Below, in pieces: positions 31,184 through 40,544 of a DNA stretch of 64,000 nucleotides (the stretch's first letter is position 1; each line of letters starts with the position of its first letter). The DNA comes from Mycolicibacterium crocinum. GTDB lineage: Bacteria > Actinomycetota > Actinomycetes > Mycobacteriales > Mycobacteriaceae. The notes under the pieces were generated by a model. That model was given only the letters and a program-made list of their open reading frames with translations, was not told the origin of the DNA and searched no databases. The position numbers and the translations under genes were made by a program. The DNA lies in NCBI RefSeq assembly GCF_022370635.2, contig NZ_CP092362.2, positions 5,208,001 through 5,272,000 of the forward strand, in the 5' to 3' direction.

Positions 31184-32182
31184 TCATGCCCGCAGACCGG
31201 GCCAGGTTTCCGACGTGCCGGTCAGCCGGCTGACCTGTTCCAGCAGGCGCCGCACCTTGGCGGGGTTCTCGTGACGCTGCCACCCGAACGTGGTCGGCCG
31301 CTGGCTTCGGTCATGCCAGAAATGGCCGGGCTTGGACTCCGGCCGGGTCGCGACCAGCCACACCGCGGTGTCGGCACCGTCGGCCACATCGCGCAGCAGC
31401 GGCCGGGTGACCGCCCGGAACCGCGGCAAGTATTCGGCCACGCCGGGGGTGTCCACCCAGCCGGGATGCATGCTCTCCACCCGGATGTCGGTGCCTGCCA
31501 GCCGGCGCGCCCACGAGTCGGCCAGCACCACCTGCATCTTCTTGGTGCGGGCGTAGGCGCGCACCCCGTTGTAGCCGCGCCGGAATTCCAGATCGTCGAC
31601 CACCAGCGGTGAGCCGTACATGCCCCCCGAGGACACCCACACCACCGACGCCCCACCCGCCGCCCGCAGCAGCGGCAGCAGCCTCTCGGTCATCAGATGC
31701 GGACCCAGCACATGGGTGGCCAGCTGCACCTCATGGCCCTGCCGGGTGAGGGTGCGTTCCTTGGGCATCAGACCGGCGTTGTGCACCAACCCGTTCAGCG
31801 CGGGCACCCGGTTGGCGAAGTCGGCGGTCCACTCCCGTACCGCATCGAGGTCGGAGACGTCGCAGACCTCGGCGATCACGTGGGCACCGGGCACCGATTC
31901 CCGGATCCCCGCGCATGACGTGTCGACCTTGTCGGCATTGCGGCCCAGCAGGTGCACGGTTGCGCCCAACTCCGCAAACGAGCGCGCCATCGCCAGGCCG
32001 ATTCCGGCGGTGGCCCCTGAGATCAACACTCGCTTGCCCAGCAGCGCCCGCGGCCCGGCGTCGGCGGCCCACCAATGCCGGCGCAGGCCGGAGCCGATCT
32101 TCGTGTAGCCGACGATCAACGCTCGGTCCATCACGCCGTCGAGCAGCTCCGCGGCCGGCCGGGCGAGACCGGAGAAATCCAT
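31184..32182 (-). CDS. Short-chain dehydrogenase (DHRS12-like)
   Basis: A 332-residue SDR with an N-terminal extension of about 45 residues (GYTKIGSGLRRHWW) ahead of SGATAGIG, NAG in VHNAGLM, and Tyr-x3-Lys in YARTKK. The motif TKIGY-like leader and the YARTKKMQV segment are those of the animal DHRS12/retinol-dehydrogenase-like subgroup. The C-terminal FWHDRSQRPTTF is also conserved in that group. It lies 18 bases downstream of the TetR gene and is likely its target. Substrate is unknown, perhaps a lipid or sterol-like alcohol. Confidence 0.86.
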   Translation of the reverse strand: MDFSGLARPAAELLDGVMDRALIVGYTKIGSGLRRHWWAADAGPRALLGKRVLISGATAGIGLAMARSFAELGATVHLLGRNADKVDTSCAGIRESVPGAHVIAEVCDVSDLDAVREWTADFANRVPALNGLVHNAGLMPKERTLTRQGHEVQLATHVLGPHLMTERLLPLLRAAGGASVVWVSSGGMYGSPLVVDDLEFRRGYNGVRAYARTKKMQVVLADSWARRLAGTDIRVESMHPGWVDTPGVAEYLPRFRAVTRPLLRDVADGADTAVWLVATRPESKPGHFWHDRSQRPTTFGWQRHENPAKVRRLLEQVSRLTGTSETWPGLRA

Positions 32183-32200
32183 GTCTACGAACGTAATCGC

Positions 32201-32809
32201 TCAGACCCGGACGGTGCGCTCATCGATCGGCGCCAACACGTCGATCACGTCCATCACGGTCGCCCTGGCGACCTCACGCGGACCGTCGCCGTCGCTGACC
32301 AGAGCCGAGACCACCGCGCCGTCGACGGCGTGGATCAGCGCCCGCACCAGATCGATCCGCAGGGTGCGCCGCGAGCGTGCGACCGCTTCGGCCACCGCAT
32401 CCACCCGCTGCCGAGACAGCCGATACTGGATCTCACGCAATTCGGGATGGCGGGCGCACGCGATGTAGCGCTCATACCGCGAGATCAACTCTTCGCTGCT
32501 CGCCTCGCCGTCCGGAGCACCGACCAGCATCTCCACGAGCACATCGGCGGTGGCCTCCGCGCCGCGTCGCCGGCGCGGCAGCGCGTCGACCCGGGCACGC
32601 AGCTGGGCGGTTTCCACCGCACAGATGTACTCGACGGCTTTGAGCACCAGATCGTCCAGCGACGAGAAGTAGTAGGTGGTCGATGCGAGCGGCAGACCTG
32701 CGCGGCGCGCGACGGCACGATGGCGCACTGCTTCGAAGCCGCCTTCGCGCAGCAGCTCGGCGGCCGCGCTGATCAGCGCATACCGTCGTCGTTCCCCCTT
32801 CGGGGTCAT
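32201..32809 (-). CDS. TetR-family regulator (Rv0775-like)
   Basis: A 202-residue TetR regulator that starts MTPKGERRRYALISAAAELL. The helix-turn-helix (about residues 28-50) contains HRAVARRAGLPLASTTYYF. The C-terminal domain is a Tetr_C-type helical bundle. ATG 32809 is preferred; GTG 32821 is the alternative. It is cotranscribed with the SDR after it and divergent from the exported esterase-like gene, the same arrangement as Rv0775 beside Rv0774c in M. tuberculosis. Confidence 0.9.
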   Translation of the reverse strand: MTPKGERRRYALISAAAELLREGGFEAVRHRAVARRAGLPLASTTYYFSSLDDLVLKAVEYICAVETAQLRARVDALPRRRRGAEATADVLVEMLVGAPDGEASSEELISRYERYIACARHPELREIQYRLSRQRVDAVAEAVARSRRTLRIDLVRALIHAVDGAVVSALVSDGDGPREVARATVMDVIDVLAPIDERTVRV

Positions 32810-32935
32810 CGCTGCCGTCACGTTCAGCAATGCTGCCAGCAGCGTCAGCGGGACATCGCTCTTTGGCGAAGAATCATTAACCTCGCTTTGACGCGGCACT
32901 AGGCTCGATCGCCCGCATCCGGCCACGATGGCAAG

Positions 32936-33847
32936 ATGGCCCGCATGGCGAACCTGAGCCGTCGCGCAGTTCTGCGACTCGGCGCCGGAGCCGTCGCAGG
33001 CGCCGCGGGCGCCGTCGCCGCCGGCCGCATGCTGGATTCCGCGGCCACTCCCGCGGGCCGTGACGTCGCGATGACCGGTGTCGGCGCTCCCCTGTCACCG
33101 CCGGCGCCGCTGGAGCCGCCGGCATCCGGTGTCGCCGCTCCCACGATGGTCACCGGCTCGTTCGTGTCCGCCGCGCGCGGCGGCGTCAGCACCAACTGGG
33201 CGATCGCCCGCCCGCCGGGGCAGACCACCCCATTACGGCCGGTCATCGCGTTGCACGGCAAGGGTCAGGACGCGGCGGGCGTGATGGCCGGTGGCGTCGA
33301 ACAGGGTTTGGCCCAGGCGGTTCAGGCCGGGCTGCCGCCGTTCGCGGTGGTCGCGGTCGACGGTGGCGGCAGCTACTGGCACCAACGCGCCTCCGGCGAG
33401 GACTCCGGGAAGATGGTGCTCGACGAGCTGATCCCGATGCTGTCCGGTCAGGGGCTGGACACCTCCCGGGTGGCATTCCTGGGCTGGTCGATGGGCGGCT
33501 ACGGGGCGCTGCTCCTCGGGGCGCGGCTCGGACCGGCCCGCACGGCGGCGATCACCGCGGTCAGCCCGGCCCTGTGGCTGTCCTCCGGCGCGGCCGCGCC
33601 CGGCGCCTTCGACGGTCCCGACGATTTCGCTGCCAACAGCGTGTTCGGGCTTCCCGCGCTGGCCTCGATCCCGATCCGGATCGACTGCGGCACCAGCGAC
33701 CCGTTCTATGCAGCAACCAAGCAGTTCATCGCCCAGCTGCCCAATCCGCCGGCCGGCGGCTTCTCCCCCGGCGGCCATGACGGCGGGTATTGGAGTTCGC
33801 AGCTGCCCGGTGAGATCGCCTGGATGGCACCACTACTCACGGCCTAG
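32936..33847 (+). CDS. Tat-exported alpha/beta hydrolase (esterase, Rv0774c-like)
   Basis: A 303-residue exported esterase-fold protein. The N-terminus has a twin-arginine motif NLSRRAVLRLG (Arg9, Arg10), then a hydrophobic Gly/Ala stretch to about residue 30. The nucleophile elbow is GWSMGGYG, and the late GGHDGGYW supplies the His. Overall it belongs to the esterase D/antigen 85-like alpha/beta hydrolases. It should act outside the cytoplasmic membrane on lipid esters. The start may also be ATG 32945. Its stop shares CTAG with the convergent gene. Confidence 0.88.
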   Translation: MARMANLSRRAVLRLGAGAVAGAAGAVAAGRMLDSAATPAGRDVAMTGVGAPLSPPAPLEPPASGVAAPTMVTGSFVSAARGGVSTNWAIARPPGQTTPLRPVIALHGKGQDAAGVMAGGVEQGLAQAVQAGLPPFAVVAVDGGGSYWHQRASGEDSGKMVLDELIPMLSGQGLDTSRVAFLGWSMGGYGALLLGARLGPARTAAITAVSPALWLSSGAAAPGAFDGPDDFAANSVFGLPALASIPIRIDCGTSDPFYAATKQFIAQLPNPPAGGFSPGGHDGGYWSSQLPGEIAWMAPLLTA

Positions 33848-34632
33848 ACGATGTTGACGATGTCGAGGAACGCCGTCGCGTAGTCGACGTCCCCGCTGAT
33901 CCGCACATCTCGGTCACGCCAGGCAGCCCGCCGGGTTCCCCATTCCGGAAACTCCAGCGCTAGCCCGGTGATCTCCGCGGCTGCACCGCCGGCCGGACCG
34001 ACCGCGACGGAACCGTCGGGGCCGACGCGCCACGTGCCGCCGCCTGGTCCGGTCAATGTGATGGCCAGCGGCCGATCCAGCCACGCCGGAGTGGCCGCCC
34101 GGGTCTGGTTGCACAACACCGCCATCATCCATTCCAGGACGACGGCCATCCGGTTGGCGTCGGTACCCGGCGCGGGGCGGTTCACTGCCGGCGCCATGTC
34201 GTGACGCAGGTGGGTGTGGTGGTCGAAGACCATGGCGCCGGTGAGCACCCGCAGCGGAAAGCGGCCGAGCTCCCCCAGCGTCATCGGCACACCCCCGAGG
34301 GGACGACGACCCATGAGCGGGAAGACGATGGCAGCCACCCCGCTCCACCGCCGATACTCGGCCAGGACGTCCGGCCCGGAGTGATCCCGTCGGCTGTCGA
34401 CCATCAGATCGTTGGTCGCTTCGATGTCGTTGGTACGCATCATCTTTGCCGCAGCGGGGCTGAACAGCGCGCGGCAGCCGGTGCCCATGTGGGCGACGAC
34501 ATCCTGGATCCGCCAGCCCCTGCACCGACTGTCCATCCGCCACTGCGCCGGCTCGAGACCAGCGCAGAACGCCAGCACGTCGGCCCGTTCGGCCTTGAAC
34601 GCCGCGCCGCGGTCCAGGGTCACGTGCGCCAT
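33844..34632 (-). CDS. Maleylpyruvate isomerase-family mycothiol-dependent-type protein
   Basis: A 262-residue DinB/MDMPI-fold protein. The N-terminal four-helix domain has WRMDSRCRGWRIQDVVAHM, in which the final His is a typical metal ligand, and HHTHLRHD further on. A C-terminal domain (about 185-262) follows with the pattern of SCP-like extension seen in this family. Members use mycothiol or have unknown isomerase/transferase roles. ATG 34632 is divergent from the P450 at 34719. The stop overlaps the esterase stop as CTAG. Confidence 0.82.
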   Translation of the reverse strand: MAHVTLDRGAAFKAERADVLAFCAGLEPAQWRMDSRCRGWRIQDVVAHMGTGCRALFSPAAAKMMRTNDIEATNDLMVDSRRDHSGPDVLAEYRRWSGVAAIVFPLMGRRPLGGVPMTLGELGRFPLRVLTGAMVFDHHTHLRHDMAPAVNRPAPGTDANRMAVVLEWMMAVLCNQTRAATPAWLDRPLAITLTGPGGGTWRVGPDGSVAVGPAGGAAAEITGLALEFPEWGTRRAAWRDRDVRISGDVDYATAFLDIVNIV

Positions 34633-34718
34633 GATTGTCTCCCGTTCTGGAATTGTCTACAGTCGCAGTTACTGTCAACCATTCGATAAGCCTTCCGGCA
34701 GCGCTTCGCGAGGAGATC

Positions 34719-35990
34719 ATGACCGTCGAAAGCCCACCGCTCTCCCCGCGGCCGTACCACCCGCTCGACATCTCCGCCCCGGACTTCTGGACGGCCGACT
34801 TCGCCACCCGCGACCGCACGTTCGCGCAGCTGCGGGCCGCCGAGGGGTTGTCCTGGCATGCGCCGGTGTCGTCGGTCTTCCCCCATTCGGAGACCGGATA
34901 TTGGGCGATCACCCGCCACGCCGACATCAAGTACGTCAGTCAGCACACGGACATCTTCAGTTCGGCGTTGCGCATGAGCGTCGACCCCCTCCCGGCCGAG
35001 GTTCAGCAGGCCACGAGTTTCTTCCTGGCCATGGATCCGCCGGAGCACACACTGTATCGGCGGTTGATCAGCGCGACGTTCACCCCGAAACAGGTTCGTC
35101 GCATCGAGGCCCAGATTCAAGCCAACGCCGCCGACATCGTGGACCGGCTGATCGAGCGGTTGCGCGACGGCGAGGAGATCGACTTCGTCACCGAATGCTC
35201 GGCGAAGCTTCCGATGCGGACCGTCTCGGACATGATCGGCATCGCTCCCGCCGACCAGGAAGCGGTGGCGTACGCGGCCGAAAGCCTGTTCAGCGCCACC
35301 GATGACGACTACGCCAGCTTCGAGGAGCGCGCCACGCACGCGCTGACCCAGATCGGCATCCTGACCAGTTCCGGTATCGAGCTGGCCCAGCTGCGGCGTC
35401 GCGAGCCCCACGACGACCTGATGACCAACATCGTCAACGCCGAGGTTGACGGCCACCAGCTCACCGACATCCAGATCGGCTCGTTCATGGTGCTGCTCGC
35501 CTCCGCAGGCAATGACACCACCAAGCAGACCACCTCGCATGCGTTCAAGGCGCTCGCCGACAATCCAGGCCAACGCGCTTGGCTGATGGACGATTTCGAC
35601 GCGCGGATCGGGCCGGCCGCAGAGGAGTTCATCAGGTGGGCCACTCCGGTGCTGAACTTCGCGCGGCATGCGACGGTCGACACCGAGCTGGCCGGCACAC
35701 AGATCAAGGCCGGCGAGAAGGTGGCGCTGTTCTACTGTTCGGCCAACCGCGACGAGGCGGTGTTCGACCGCCCCGGAGAGTTCGACATCACCCGCTCGCC
35801 CAACCCGCACTTCGGTTTCGGTGGCGGCGGTCCGCACTTCTGCCTGGGCGCCAACCTTGCCAGGACCGAACTGCGGCAGCTGTTTCACCAGCTGCTCACC
35901 CGGCTACCGGAGGTTCAGGTCGGCGAGCCGGAATACCTGCACAGCAATGTGATCCACGGCGTCAAGCGGTTGCCGGTCAAGCTGGTGTGA
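34719..35990 (+). CDS. Cytochrome P450 (unclassified)
   Basis: A 423-residue P450 with I-helix ASAGNDTTKQ, K-helix EEFIRW and heme loop FGFGGGGPHFCLGANLAR. The Asn of GNDTT replaces the more usual Glu/Ala next to the catalytic acid. ATG 34719 has the strong ribosome site AGGAGAT directly upstream; the 28-codon upstream extension lacks conservation. No redox partner is adjacent. It is divergent from the maleylpyruvate isomerase-like gene and overlaps purD tail to tail by 14 bases. A lipid or sterol substrate is possible but not shown. Confidence 0.9.
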   Translation: MTVESPPLSPRPYHPLDISAPDFWTADFATRDRTFAQLRAAEGLSWHAPVSSVFPHSETGYWAITRHADIKYVSQHTDIFSSALRMSVDPLPAEVQQATSFFLAMDPPEHTLYRRLISATFTPKQVRRIEAQIQANAADIVDRLIERLRDGEEIDFVTECSAKLPMRTVSDMIGIAPADQEAVAYAAESLFSATDDDYASFEERATHALTQIGILTSSGIELAQLRRREPHDDLMTNIVNAEVDGHQLTDIQIGSFMVLLASAGNDTTKQTTSHAFKALADNPGQRAWLMDDFDARIGPAAEEFIRWATPVLNFARHATVDTELAGTQIKAGEKVALFYCSANRDEAVFDRPGEFDITRSPNPHFGFGGGGPHFCLGANLARTELRQLFHQLLTRLPEVQVGEPEYLHSNVIHGVKRLPVKLV

Positions 35991-37248
35991 TGCGCCCTTC
36001 GGCGGCTGCCAACGCGATATCGCTGCGGAAGTGGCTGCCCGGCAAGCGAATCGAGTTCACGATCCGGTAGGCCTCCTCGCGCGCCGCCACCAGGTCGGCT
36101 CCGGTGCCGACGATCGAGAGTACGCGTCCACCGGAGGACACGACGGTGCCGTCTTCGCGCCGCGCGGTGCCGGCATGGAGGACGCCGTCAGCCTCGGACC
36201 CGGTGATCACATCGCCGACCCGCGGACGACCCGGATAGTTCTCGGCGGCCACCACGACCGTGACGGCGTATCCGTCGCGCCACTGCAGTGGGCCGGCGTC
36301 GGCCAGTGTTCCGGTCGCGGTGGCATGCAGCAACTGCCCGAGTGGAGATTCCAGCAGGGCCAGGACGGCCTGGGTCTCGGGATCGCCGAAGCGGCAGTTG
36401 AATTCGACCACCGCGGGTCCGTTGCTGGTCATAGCCAGGCCCGCGTACAGCAGCCCGGAGAATGCCGAGCCGCGGCGAACCAGTTCGGCCGCAACGGGTT
36501 CGACGACTCCGCTGACGATCGCGGACGTTGTTTCTGCGGATAGCCAGGGCAGCGGTGAATATGCGCCCATTCCACCGGTATTGGGTCCGGCGTCAAAGTC
36601 AGCGACTCGCTTGAAGTCTTGCGCGGGTAGCAGCGGAACCACCGTCGCCCCGTCGACCAGACAGAACAGTGACACCTCGGGTCCGTCGAGGAAGGATTCG
36701 AGCAGCACCGGATGCCCGGAGTCGAGCAGCGATGCGGCGTGCGCGCGGGCGACATCGCGGTCGTCGGTGACCACGACACCCTTGCCCGCGGCCAGCCCGT
36801 CATCCTTGACCACCCAGGCGGGCTGGCCGGCGGCGGGCCCGAACCGATCGAGTGCGGCGTCGAGATGGGCGGGGTTGTCGACGGTCTCGCTGCCCGCGGT
36901 GCGCACCCCGGCGGCGGCCATCACATCTTTGGCGAATGCCTTGGAACCCTCGATTCGGGCGGCGTCTTTCGACGGGCCGAAGCACGCGATCCCGGCGGCA
37001 CGCACTGCGTCGGCGACACCGAGAACCAGTGGCACCTCGGGGCCGATGATCACCAGGTCGGCCTGCACCTTCTTGGCCAGGGCGGTGACCGCCTCGGCGG
37101 AGGTGACGTCGACGTCGTGCTGATCGCCCACCGCCGCGGTGCCCGCGTTACCGGGCGCGACGGCCAGGAAGTCGACTTGGGGATCTTTGCGAAGGCCCAG
37201 CAACAGGGCATGTTCGCGGGCACCGGATCCGATCACGAGGACGCGCAC
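35977..37248 (-). CDS. purD: Phosphoribosylamine-glycine ligase PurD
   Basis: The 423-residue GAR synthetase catalyses the second step of purine synthesis in an ATP-grasp fold. N-terminal MRVLVIGSGAREHAL, the KDDGLAAGKGV ATP-binding loop, GGMGAYSP and the FNCRFGDPE metal/ATP segment are all present. GTG 37248 is the start. It lies 27 bases after the carboxyltransferase gene on the same strand, so transcriptional read-through is possible, though no functional link is known. Confidence 0.97.
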   Translation of the reverse strand: MRVLVIGSGAREHALLLGLRKDPQVDFLAVAPGNAGTAAVGDQHDVDVTSAEAVTALAKKVQADLVIIGPEVPLVLGVADAVRAAGIACFGPSKDAARIEGSKAFAKDVMAAAGVRTAGSETVDNPAHLDAALDRFGPAAGQPAWVVKDDGLAAGKGVVVTDDRDVARAHAASLLDSGHPVLLESFLDGPEVSLFCLVDGATVVPLLPAQDFKRVADFDAGPNTGGMGAYSPLPWLSAETTSAIVSGVVEPVAAELVRRGSAFSGLLYAGLAMTSNGPAVVEFNCRFGDPETQAVLALLESPLGQLLHATATGTLADAGPLQWRDGYAVTVVVAAENYPGRPRVGDVITGSEADGVLHAGTARREDGTVVSSGGRVLSIVGTGADLVAAREEAYRIVNSIRLPGSHFRSDIALAAAEGRITPA

Positions 37249-37275
37249 AGGTTCACACCCTATCGCCCAACCCCA

Positions 37276-38814
37276 CTACCAGGTGTCGACGAACCGCCTC
37301 GGTGGCGGGAGTTCGCCGCGCGCCGCCGCGGCGGCCAGCGTCGCGATGATCAGACCGCGGGTCTCCGCCGGGTCGATGACGTCGTCGACCTCGAAGATCT
37401 GAGCGGCATTGAGCGCTTTGGCGTTCTCCTCCATCGCCGCAGTGGCCTCGGCGACCCGTTGTTCGCGCTCGGCGTCGTCGGAGATGGCCTCCAATTCCTT
37501 GCGCATGCCCAGGCGCACCGCGCCCTCCAGCCCCATCGGGCCGAGGTGCGCATTCGACCAAGCCACCGTCAGCAGCGGTTCGTGCAGGCTGCCGCCGGTC
37601 ATCGCCTGCGCGCCGAGCCCGTAACCGCGGCGCAGGATCACCGCCACCAGTGGCACCCGCAGCGCGGCGCCGGCGACCAGCATGCGCGAGGCACGCCGCA
37701 CCAGTGCCTCGGCCTCGGCGGCCGGGCCGACCATGTAACCCGGGCAGTCGATGAGTGAGACGACGGGCAGTCCGAAGGTGTCGCACAGTTGCAGGAAGCG
37801 CGCCGCCTTGTCGGCCGCCGCGGCGGTGATCGCCCCGGCCATCACCATCGTGTTGTTGGCGATCACGCCGACTGGGCGGCCATCGATCCGGGCCAGCGCG
37901 GTCACCATCTCGGAAGCGAACTTCTCCCGCAGGAGCGTCACCGACCCTTGGTCGGCGATCGTTTCGATGACGGGCTTGATCGGATAGGCCCGCCGGGCGC
38001 GCTCGGGAATGACTGTGCGCAACGAGGTTTGGTCGGCGACATCGCCGGGTGCCGTGGCGCCCTGGAAGTACCCGAGGAGTCGCTTGGCCGCTGCGACGGC
38101 CTCGGCTTCGTCGGCGACGACGACGTCGACGACACCGTTGGGTGACTGCACTGATATGGGTCCGACGGCATCGGGCGCGACGTCACCGAGCCCGCCGCCG
38201 GCGATCATCGCCGGGCCGCCCATGCCGATCGACGTGTCGGCGGTGGCGACGATGAGATCCGAGCAGCCGGCGATCACCGCGTTGCCCGCGAAACAGCGGC
38301 CCTTGACGATCGCGATGCGCGGCACCACACCGGACAACGCGGCCCACAGTTTGAAGGCTCGGGTCTCCAGCGACGACACGGTGGGGACGTCGGTGTCACC
38401 GGGCCGGCCGCCACCGCCCTCGGCGAAGAAGATCGTTGGCAATCGCATCCGTTCGATGAGCTCGAAGAGCCGGTCCTTCTTGCGGTGCCCGACGAAGCCC
38501 TGCGTGCCGGCGAGCACGGTGTAGTCGTAGGACAGGACCGCGCACGGGCGACCGTTGACCTGGGCGGTCCCGGCGATCAGCCCGTCCGCGGGGGTACGGG
38601 CGATCAGGTCGTCGAGGTCGCGGCGGCGGCGCTGAGCCGCGATCGCGAATCGCCCGTATTCGACGAAGGAATCGGCGTCCACCAGGTCAGCGATGTTCTC
38701 CCGGGCCGTGCGGCCGCCCGCGGCATGCCGGCGCTCCACCGCATCGGGTCGCGCCGCGTCCTCGGTCAACGCCCGGCGGCGCAGAAGTTCGGCGAGATCG
38801 GGGCGGTCGGTCAT
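37276..38814 (-). CDS. Acyl-CoA carboxylase carboxyltransferase (beta) subunit
   Basis: A 512-residue carboxyltransferase with the two crotonase-like halves of the family: YDYTVLAGTQGFVGHRKKDR and GRCFAGNAVIAGCSDLIV in the first, GVIANNTMVMAGAI, DCPGYMVGP and RRGYGLGAQAMTGG in the second. It transfers CO2 from carboxybiotin to an acyl-CoA. No biotin carboxylase or biotin-carrier gene is in the window, so the partner is encoded elsewhere. Compared with AccD1/AccD5 types it is more divergent and of geranyl/3-methylcrotonyl or unknown specificity. ATG 38814 is divergent from the CYP125-like gene. Confidence 0.9.
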   Translation of the reverse strand: MTDRPDLAELLRRRALTEDAARPDAVERRHAAGGRTARENIADLVDADSFVEYGRFAIAAQRRRRDLDDLIARTPADGLIAGTAQVNGRPCAVLSYDYTVLAGTQGFVGHRKKDRLFELIERMRLPTIFFAEGGGGRPGDTDVPTVSSLETRAFKLWAALSGVVPRIAIVKGRCFAGNAVIAGCSDLIVATADTSIGMGGPAMIAGGGLGDVAPDAVGPISVQSPNGVVDVVVADEAEAVAAAKRLLGYFQGATAPGDVADQTSLRTVIPERARRAYPIKPVIETIADQGSVTLLREKFASEMVTALARIDGRPVGVIANNTMVMAGAITAAAADKAARFLQLCDTFGLPVVSLIDCPGYMVGPAAEAEALVRRASRMLVAGAALRVPLVAVILRRGYGLGAQAMTGGSLHEPLLTVAWSNAHLGPMGLEGAVRLGMRKELEAISDDAEREQRVAEATAAMEENAKALNAAQIFEVDDVIDPAETRGLIIATLAAAAARGELPPPRRFVDTW

Positions 38815-38831
38815 CCACCGAACCTAACGGG

Positions 38832-38856
38832 CATACACATAGCTCGAAGGTGTATG
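38832..38856. promoter_or_regulatory. Inverted repeat before the CYP125-like gene
   Basis: Perfect 7-bp arms CATACAC (38832-38838) and GTGTATG (38850-38856) flank 11 bases in the 87-bp divergent spacer. A second pair, GTCGTTG (38857-38863) and CAACGAC (38882-38888), follows. This is a candidate operator for the TetR encoded two genes downstream. Confidence 0.45.
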
Positions 38857-38901
38857 GTCGTTGCAAAGGTGCGCTACATCACAACGACAGCGAGGTAGAC
38901 C

Positions 38902-40140
38902 ATGACCACCGCCAGCGTGTGTCCGTTCGGAGCGGGCTTTGACTTCACTGACCCCGACCTGATCAAAGAGGGCATGCCCGTCGCCCAATTCGCGCAGTTG
39001 CGCAAGACCGCCCCGGTCTGGTGGAACGAGCAGCCGCTGGGCAGCACCGTCTTCGACGACGGCGGTTATTGGGTGATCAGCAAGCATCGCGATATCCGGG
39101 ACATCTCCCGCGACGGCGACCTGTGGTCGACCAACGCCCAGGGCGTGGTGATGCGGTTCGCCGACGACATGACCAAAGACCAGGTCGACATCACCAAGGC
39201 ACTGTTGATCAACCACGACGCGCCCGAGCACACCCGGCTGCGCAAGCTCGTCTCGCGGCTCTTCACGCCCCGCGCCGTGGCCAAGCTCGAGGAGAAGCTG
39301 GCCGACGCCGCCCGCGACATCGTGGCCGCGGCCGCCGCGAAAGACACCGGCGATTTCGTCGATGACATCGCGATGCAGCTGCCGCTGCTGGCCATCGCCG
39401 ACCTGCTGGGCGTCCCAGAAGCGGACCGCCAGAAGCTCTTTCACTGGACCAACAGCATCATGAACACCGATGACCCGGAGTTCAACGATGTCGACCCGAT
39501 CGAGGCGAACGCCGAGCTGATGGGCTACGCGTACTCGATGGCCGAGGACCGCCGGAAATGTCCGGCCGATGACATCGTGACGCGATTGGTCGAGGCGGAT
39601 ATCGATGGCGAGTCGCTGAGCGAGGTCGAGTTCGCGTTCTTCGTCATCCTGCTGGCGGTGGCCGGCAATGAGACCACCCGCAACGCGATGACCCACGGGA
39701 TGAACGCGTTCTTCGAAAACCCGGACCAGTGGGAGCTTTTCAAGCGGGAGCGGCCCGAGACGACGGCCGACGAGATCGTCCGCTGGGCCACGCCCGTGCA
39801 CTGCTTCCAGCGCACCGCGACCCGGGACACCGAAATCGGTGGCGTCACGATCCGCGCAGGCCAGCGCGCGGGACTGTTCTACAGCTCGGCCAACTACGAC
39901 GAGGACGTCTTCGACAACCCGTTCCAGTTCAACATCTTGCGTGACCCGAACCCGCACCTGGGTTTCGGCGGCAACGGGGCGCACTTCTGCATCGGCGCCA
40001 ACCTCGCGCGAATGGAGATCAAGTTGATCTTCAACGAGATCGCCAACCAGATCCCCGACATCAGCAAGCTCGGCGACCCGCAGCGGTTGCGGTCGGGCTG
40101 GCTCAACGGCGTCAAGCATTTGCCGGTCTCCTATCGCTAG
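38902..40140 (+). CDS. CYP125-like cytochrome P450
   Basis: A 412-residue P450 that by eye closely follows recalled mycobacterial CYP125 (steroid C26/C27 hydroxylase). Shared blocks are GFDFTDP, PVAQFAQLRKTAPVWWN, LAVAGNETTRNAMTHGM, RWATPVHCFQRTA, FNILRDPNPHLGFGGNGAHFCIG and RLRSGWLNGVKH. Axial Cys is in HFCIG. Oxidation of the sterol side chain end is therefore likely, or of a related methyl-branched chain. ATG 38902 has GAGGTAG upstream. A small membrane protein and a TetR gene follow, likely in one transcript. The main cholesterol locus is not in this window, so this is probably a paralogue. Confidence 0.9.
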   Translation: MTTASVCPFGAGFDFTDPDLIKEGMPVAQFAQLRKTAPVWWNEQPLGSTVFDDGGYWVISKHRDIRDISRDGDLWSTNAQGVVMRFADDMTKDQVDITKALLINHDAPEHTRLRKLVSRLFTPRAVAKLEEKLADAARDIVAAAAAKDTGDFVDDIAMQLPLLAIADLLGVPEADRQKLFHWTNSIMNTDDPEFNDVDPIEANAELMGYAYSMAEDRRKCPADDIVTRLVEADIDGESLSEVEFAFFVILLAVAGNETTRNAMTHGMNAFFENPDQWELFKRERPETTADEIVRWATPVHCFQRTATRDTEIGGVTIRAGQRAGLFYSSANYDEDVFDNPFQFNILRDPNPHLGFGGNGAHFCIGANLARMEIKLIFNEIANQIPDISKLGDPQRLRSGWLNGVKHLPVSYR

Positions 40141-40159
40141 CGCGATAACATCCCGGGTC

Positions 40160-40543
40160 ATGGGCTACCCGGGCTATCCGCCCTACCCCGGCTATCCGCC
40201 GCCGCCGGCCACGCCGACGCGTTCGGCGGCCGACCTGACGATTTCGATCGTCGTCATGGTCCTGACGGTGGTGGTCGGCGTGGGCGCCGGGTTCCTTGGC
40301 CTCTTCTCGCTGGCCTTCCTCGATTACTGCCCGCCGGCGACGTGCAGCGTGGACGGCGCGGTGACGGCGGTGATGACGTCGGTGGCCATCGCCGCGCTGA
40401 TCGGCCTGATCGGCATCGTCATCGCGATCGTCCAACTTGTGCGGCGCAAAACCGCGTGGCCCTTCGCTGTCGGGGCCTTGGTGCTGTGCTTGATCACGCT
40501 GTTCTTCGGCGGCATGGCGTACTCCGCGGCAGTGGGCGGCTGA
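40160..40543 (+). CDS. Small membrane protein with Pro/Tyr-rich N-terminus
   Basis: A 127-residue protein. The first 20 residues are a PGYPP-type repeat (GYPGYPPYPGYPPPP). Three hydrophobic segments follow, at about residues 27-52, 66-91 and 100-123, the layout of many actinobacterial DUF4190-like proteins. Two Cys in DYCPPATCS lie outside between the first two helices. It begins 19 bases after the P450 stop and ends one base before the TetR ATG, so it is within that operon. Function is unknown. Confidence 0.75.
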   Translation: MGYPGYPPYPGYPPPPATPTRSAADLTISIVVMVLTVVVGVGAGFLGLFSLAFLDYCPPATCSVDGAVTAVMTSVAIAALIGLIGIVIAIVQLVRRKTAWPFAVGALVLCLITLFFGGMAYSAAVGG

Positions 40544-40544
40544 C

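Noticed and set aside
34659..34675. ACAGT-N7-ACTGT dyad before the P450 at 34719
   Set aside because: Arms of only 5 bases, with no extension; too weak to call an operator.
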